Both the position numbers and the translations under genes were made by a program. Of a stretch of 5,446 bases of DNA, positions 5,268-5,446 are shown piece after piece. The notes below the pieces were generated by a model, which was not told the DNA's origin, searched no databases, and saw only the letters and a program-made list of their open reading frames with translations. Source of the stretch: Candidatus Methanoplasma reticulitermitis. GTDB lineage: Archaea > Thermoplasmatota > Thermoplasmata > Methanomassiliicoccales > Methanomethylophilaceae. The number at the start of each line of letters is the position of its first letter. The stretch's first letter is position 1. The DNA lies in the NCBI GenBank assembly GCA_031287135.1, contig JAITTK010000063.1, forward strand, positions 1 through 5,446. Reading direction: 5' to 3'.

Positions 5268-5446
5268 ATGAGGTTGAAATACGACAAGCACAACAGATAC
5301 CATAGATTCGCAAGAACTCTGCTGATAACCGCGGTCTCGTTTGTCGTGTTCATAGTCGTATGGTGGGAGCTATCCATACTGGCCCAGACTCCCGCCATAC
5401 CAAACCCTTTACAGACCCTTAATGCACTTATCAATCTGATAAACAA
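5268..5446 (+). CDS. ABC transporter permease, NitT/TauT (SsuC/TauC-like) family, N-terminal part
   Basis: This is the inner-membrane channel subunit expected to pair with the preceding substrate-binding protein; only 59 codons and two bases fit in the window. A basic cytoplasmic start MRLKYDKHNRYHRF is followed by one membrane helix (about residues 17-38, including FVVFIVVWWELSIL) and then TPAIPNPLQTLNALINL, which matches the family's 'iPsP..v...l' segment after the first helix. It starts 15 nt after the upstream stop and in the same reading frame. ATG at 5268 is chosen; GTG at 5262 and TTG at 5256 are in-frame alternatives, and the ribosome site is weak, so translation may be coupled to the upstream gene. 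An ATPase gene is expected beyond the edge. Confidence 0.85.
   Translation, partial: MRLKYDKHNRYHRFARTLLITAVSFVVFIVVWWELSILAQTPAIPNPLQTLNALINLIN

Overview
The window looks like a piece of a methylotrophic methanogenic archaeon, most likely of the Methanomassiliicoccales (Thermoplasmatota). The main reason is a full-length RamA, the ATP-dependent iron-sulfur activase of methylamine:CoM methyltransferase corrinoid proteins. Archaeal-style TATA elements lie upstream of gene starts, ATA and AGG codons are abundant, and all five complete genes end in TGA or TAA, never TAG. The last point fits a pyrrolysine-using genome but does not prove it. The organism assignment is an inference from gene content only.

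Layout: (1) Positions 1-447, minus strand: the first 149 codons of a CbiA/CfbB-type a,c-diamide synthase for corrinoid (or F430) synthesis, running off the left edge. (2) 448-751: a divergent intergenic region. It ends in a clear TATA element 27 nt before the next start codon, which suggests a leaderless transcript. (3) 752-3593, plus strand: a tight three-gene operon in which both junctions are 4-bp ATGA overlaps. It encodes a minimal CxCC-type G3E (CobW/HypB-like) GTPase, a His-rich protein with two CHCKxCE motifs, and RamA. A GC hairpin followed by a T run ends it. (4) 3594-4070: an intergenic region with a perfect inverted repeat, a possible 58-codon gene, and a promoter with a Shine-Dalgarno site. 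(5) 4071-5446: the start of a NitT/TauT-type ABC transporter operon, with a substrate-binding protein followed by a permease cut by the right edge.

How the parts may work together: the left and central genes all concern metal or tetrapyrrole cofactors. The diamide synthase builds the corrinoid ring (or F430), and the GTPase and His-rich protein look like a metallochaperone pair. RamA reduces inactive Co(II) corrinoid proteins to Co(I). Co-transcription with overlapping stop/start codons suggests that the metallochaperone pair serves RamA or its corrinoid clients. The precise metal and client are not visible in the sequence.

The two most unusual signals are the following. First, the GTPase lacks the CobW C-terminal domain, while the next gene seems to carry a comparable accessory domain plus metal ligands, so this looks like a split CobW-like chaperone. 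Second, the substrate-binding protein appears circularly permuted: the segment that normally begins the mature protein sits at its C-terminus, and the segment that normally follows it comes straight after the N-terminal membrane anchor.
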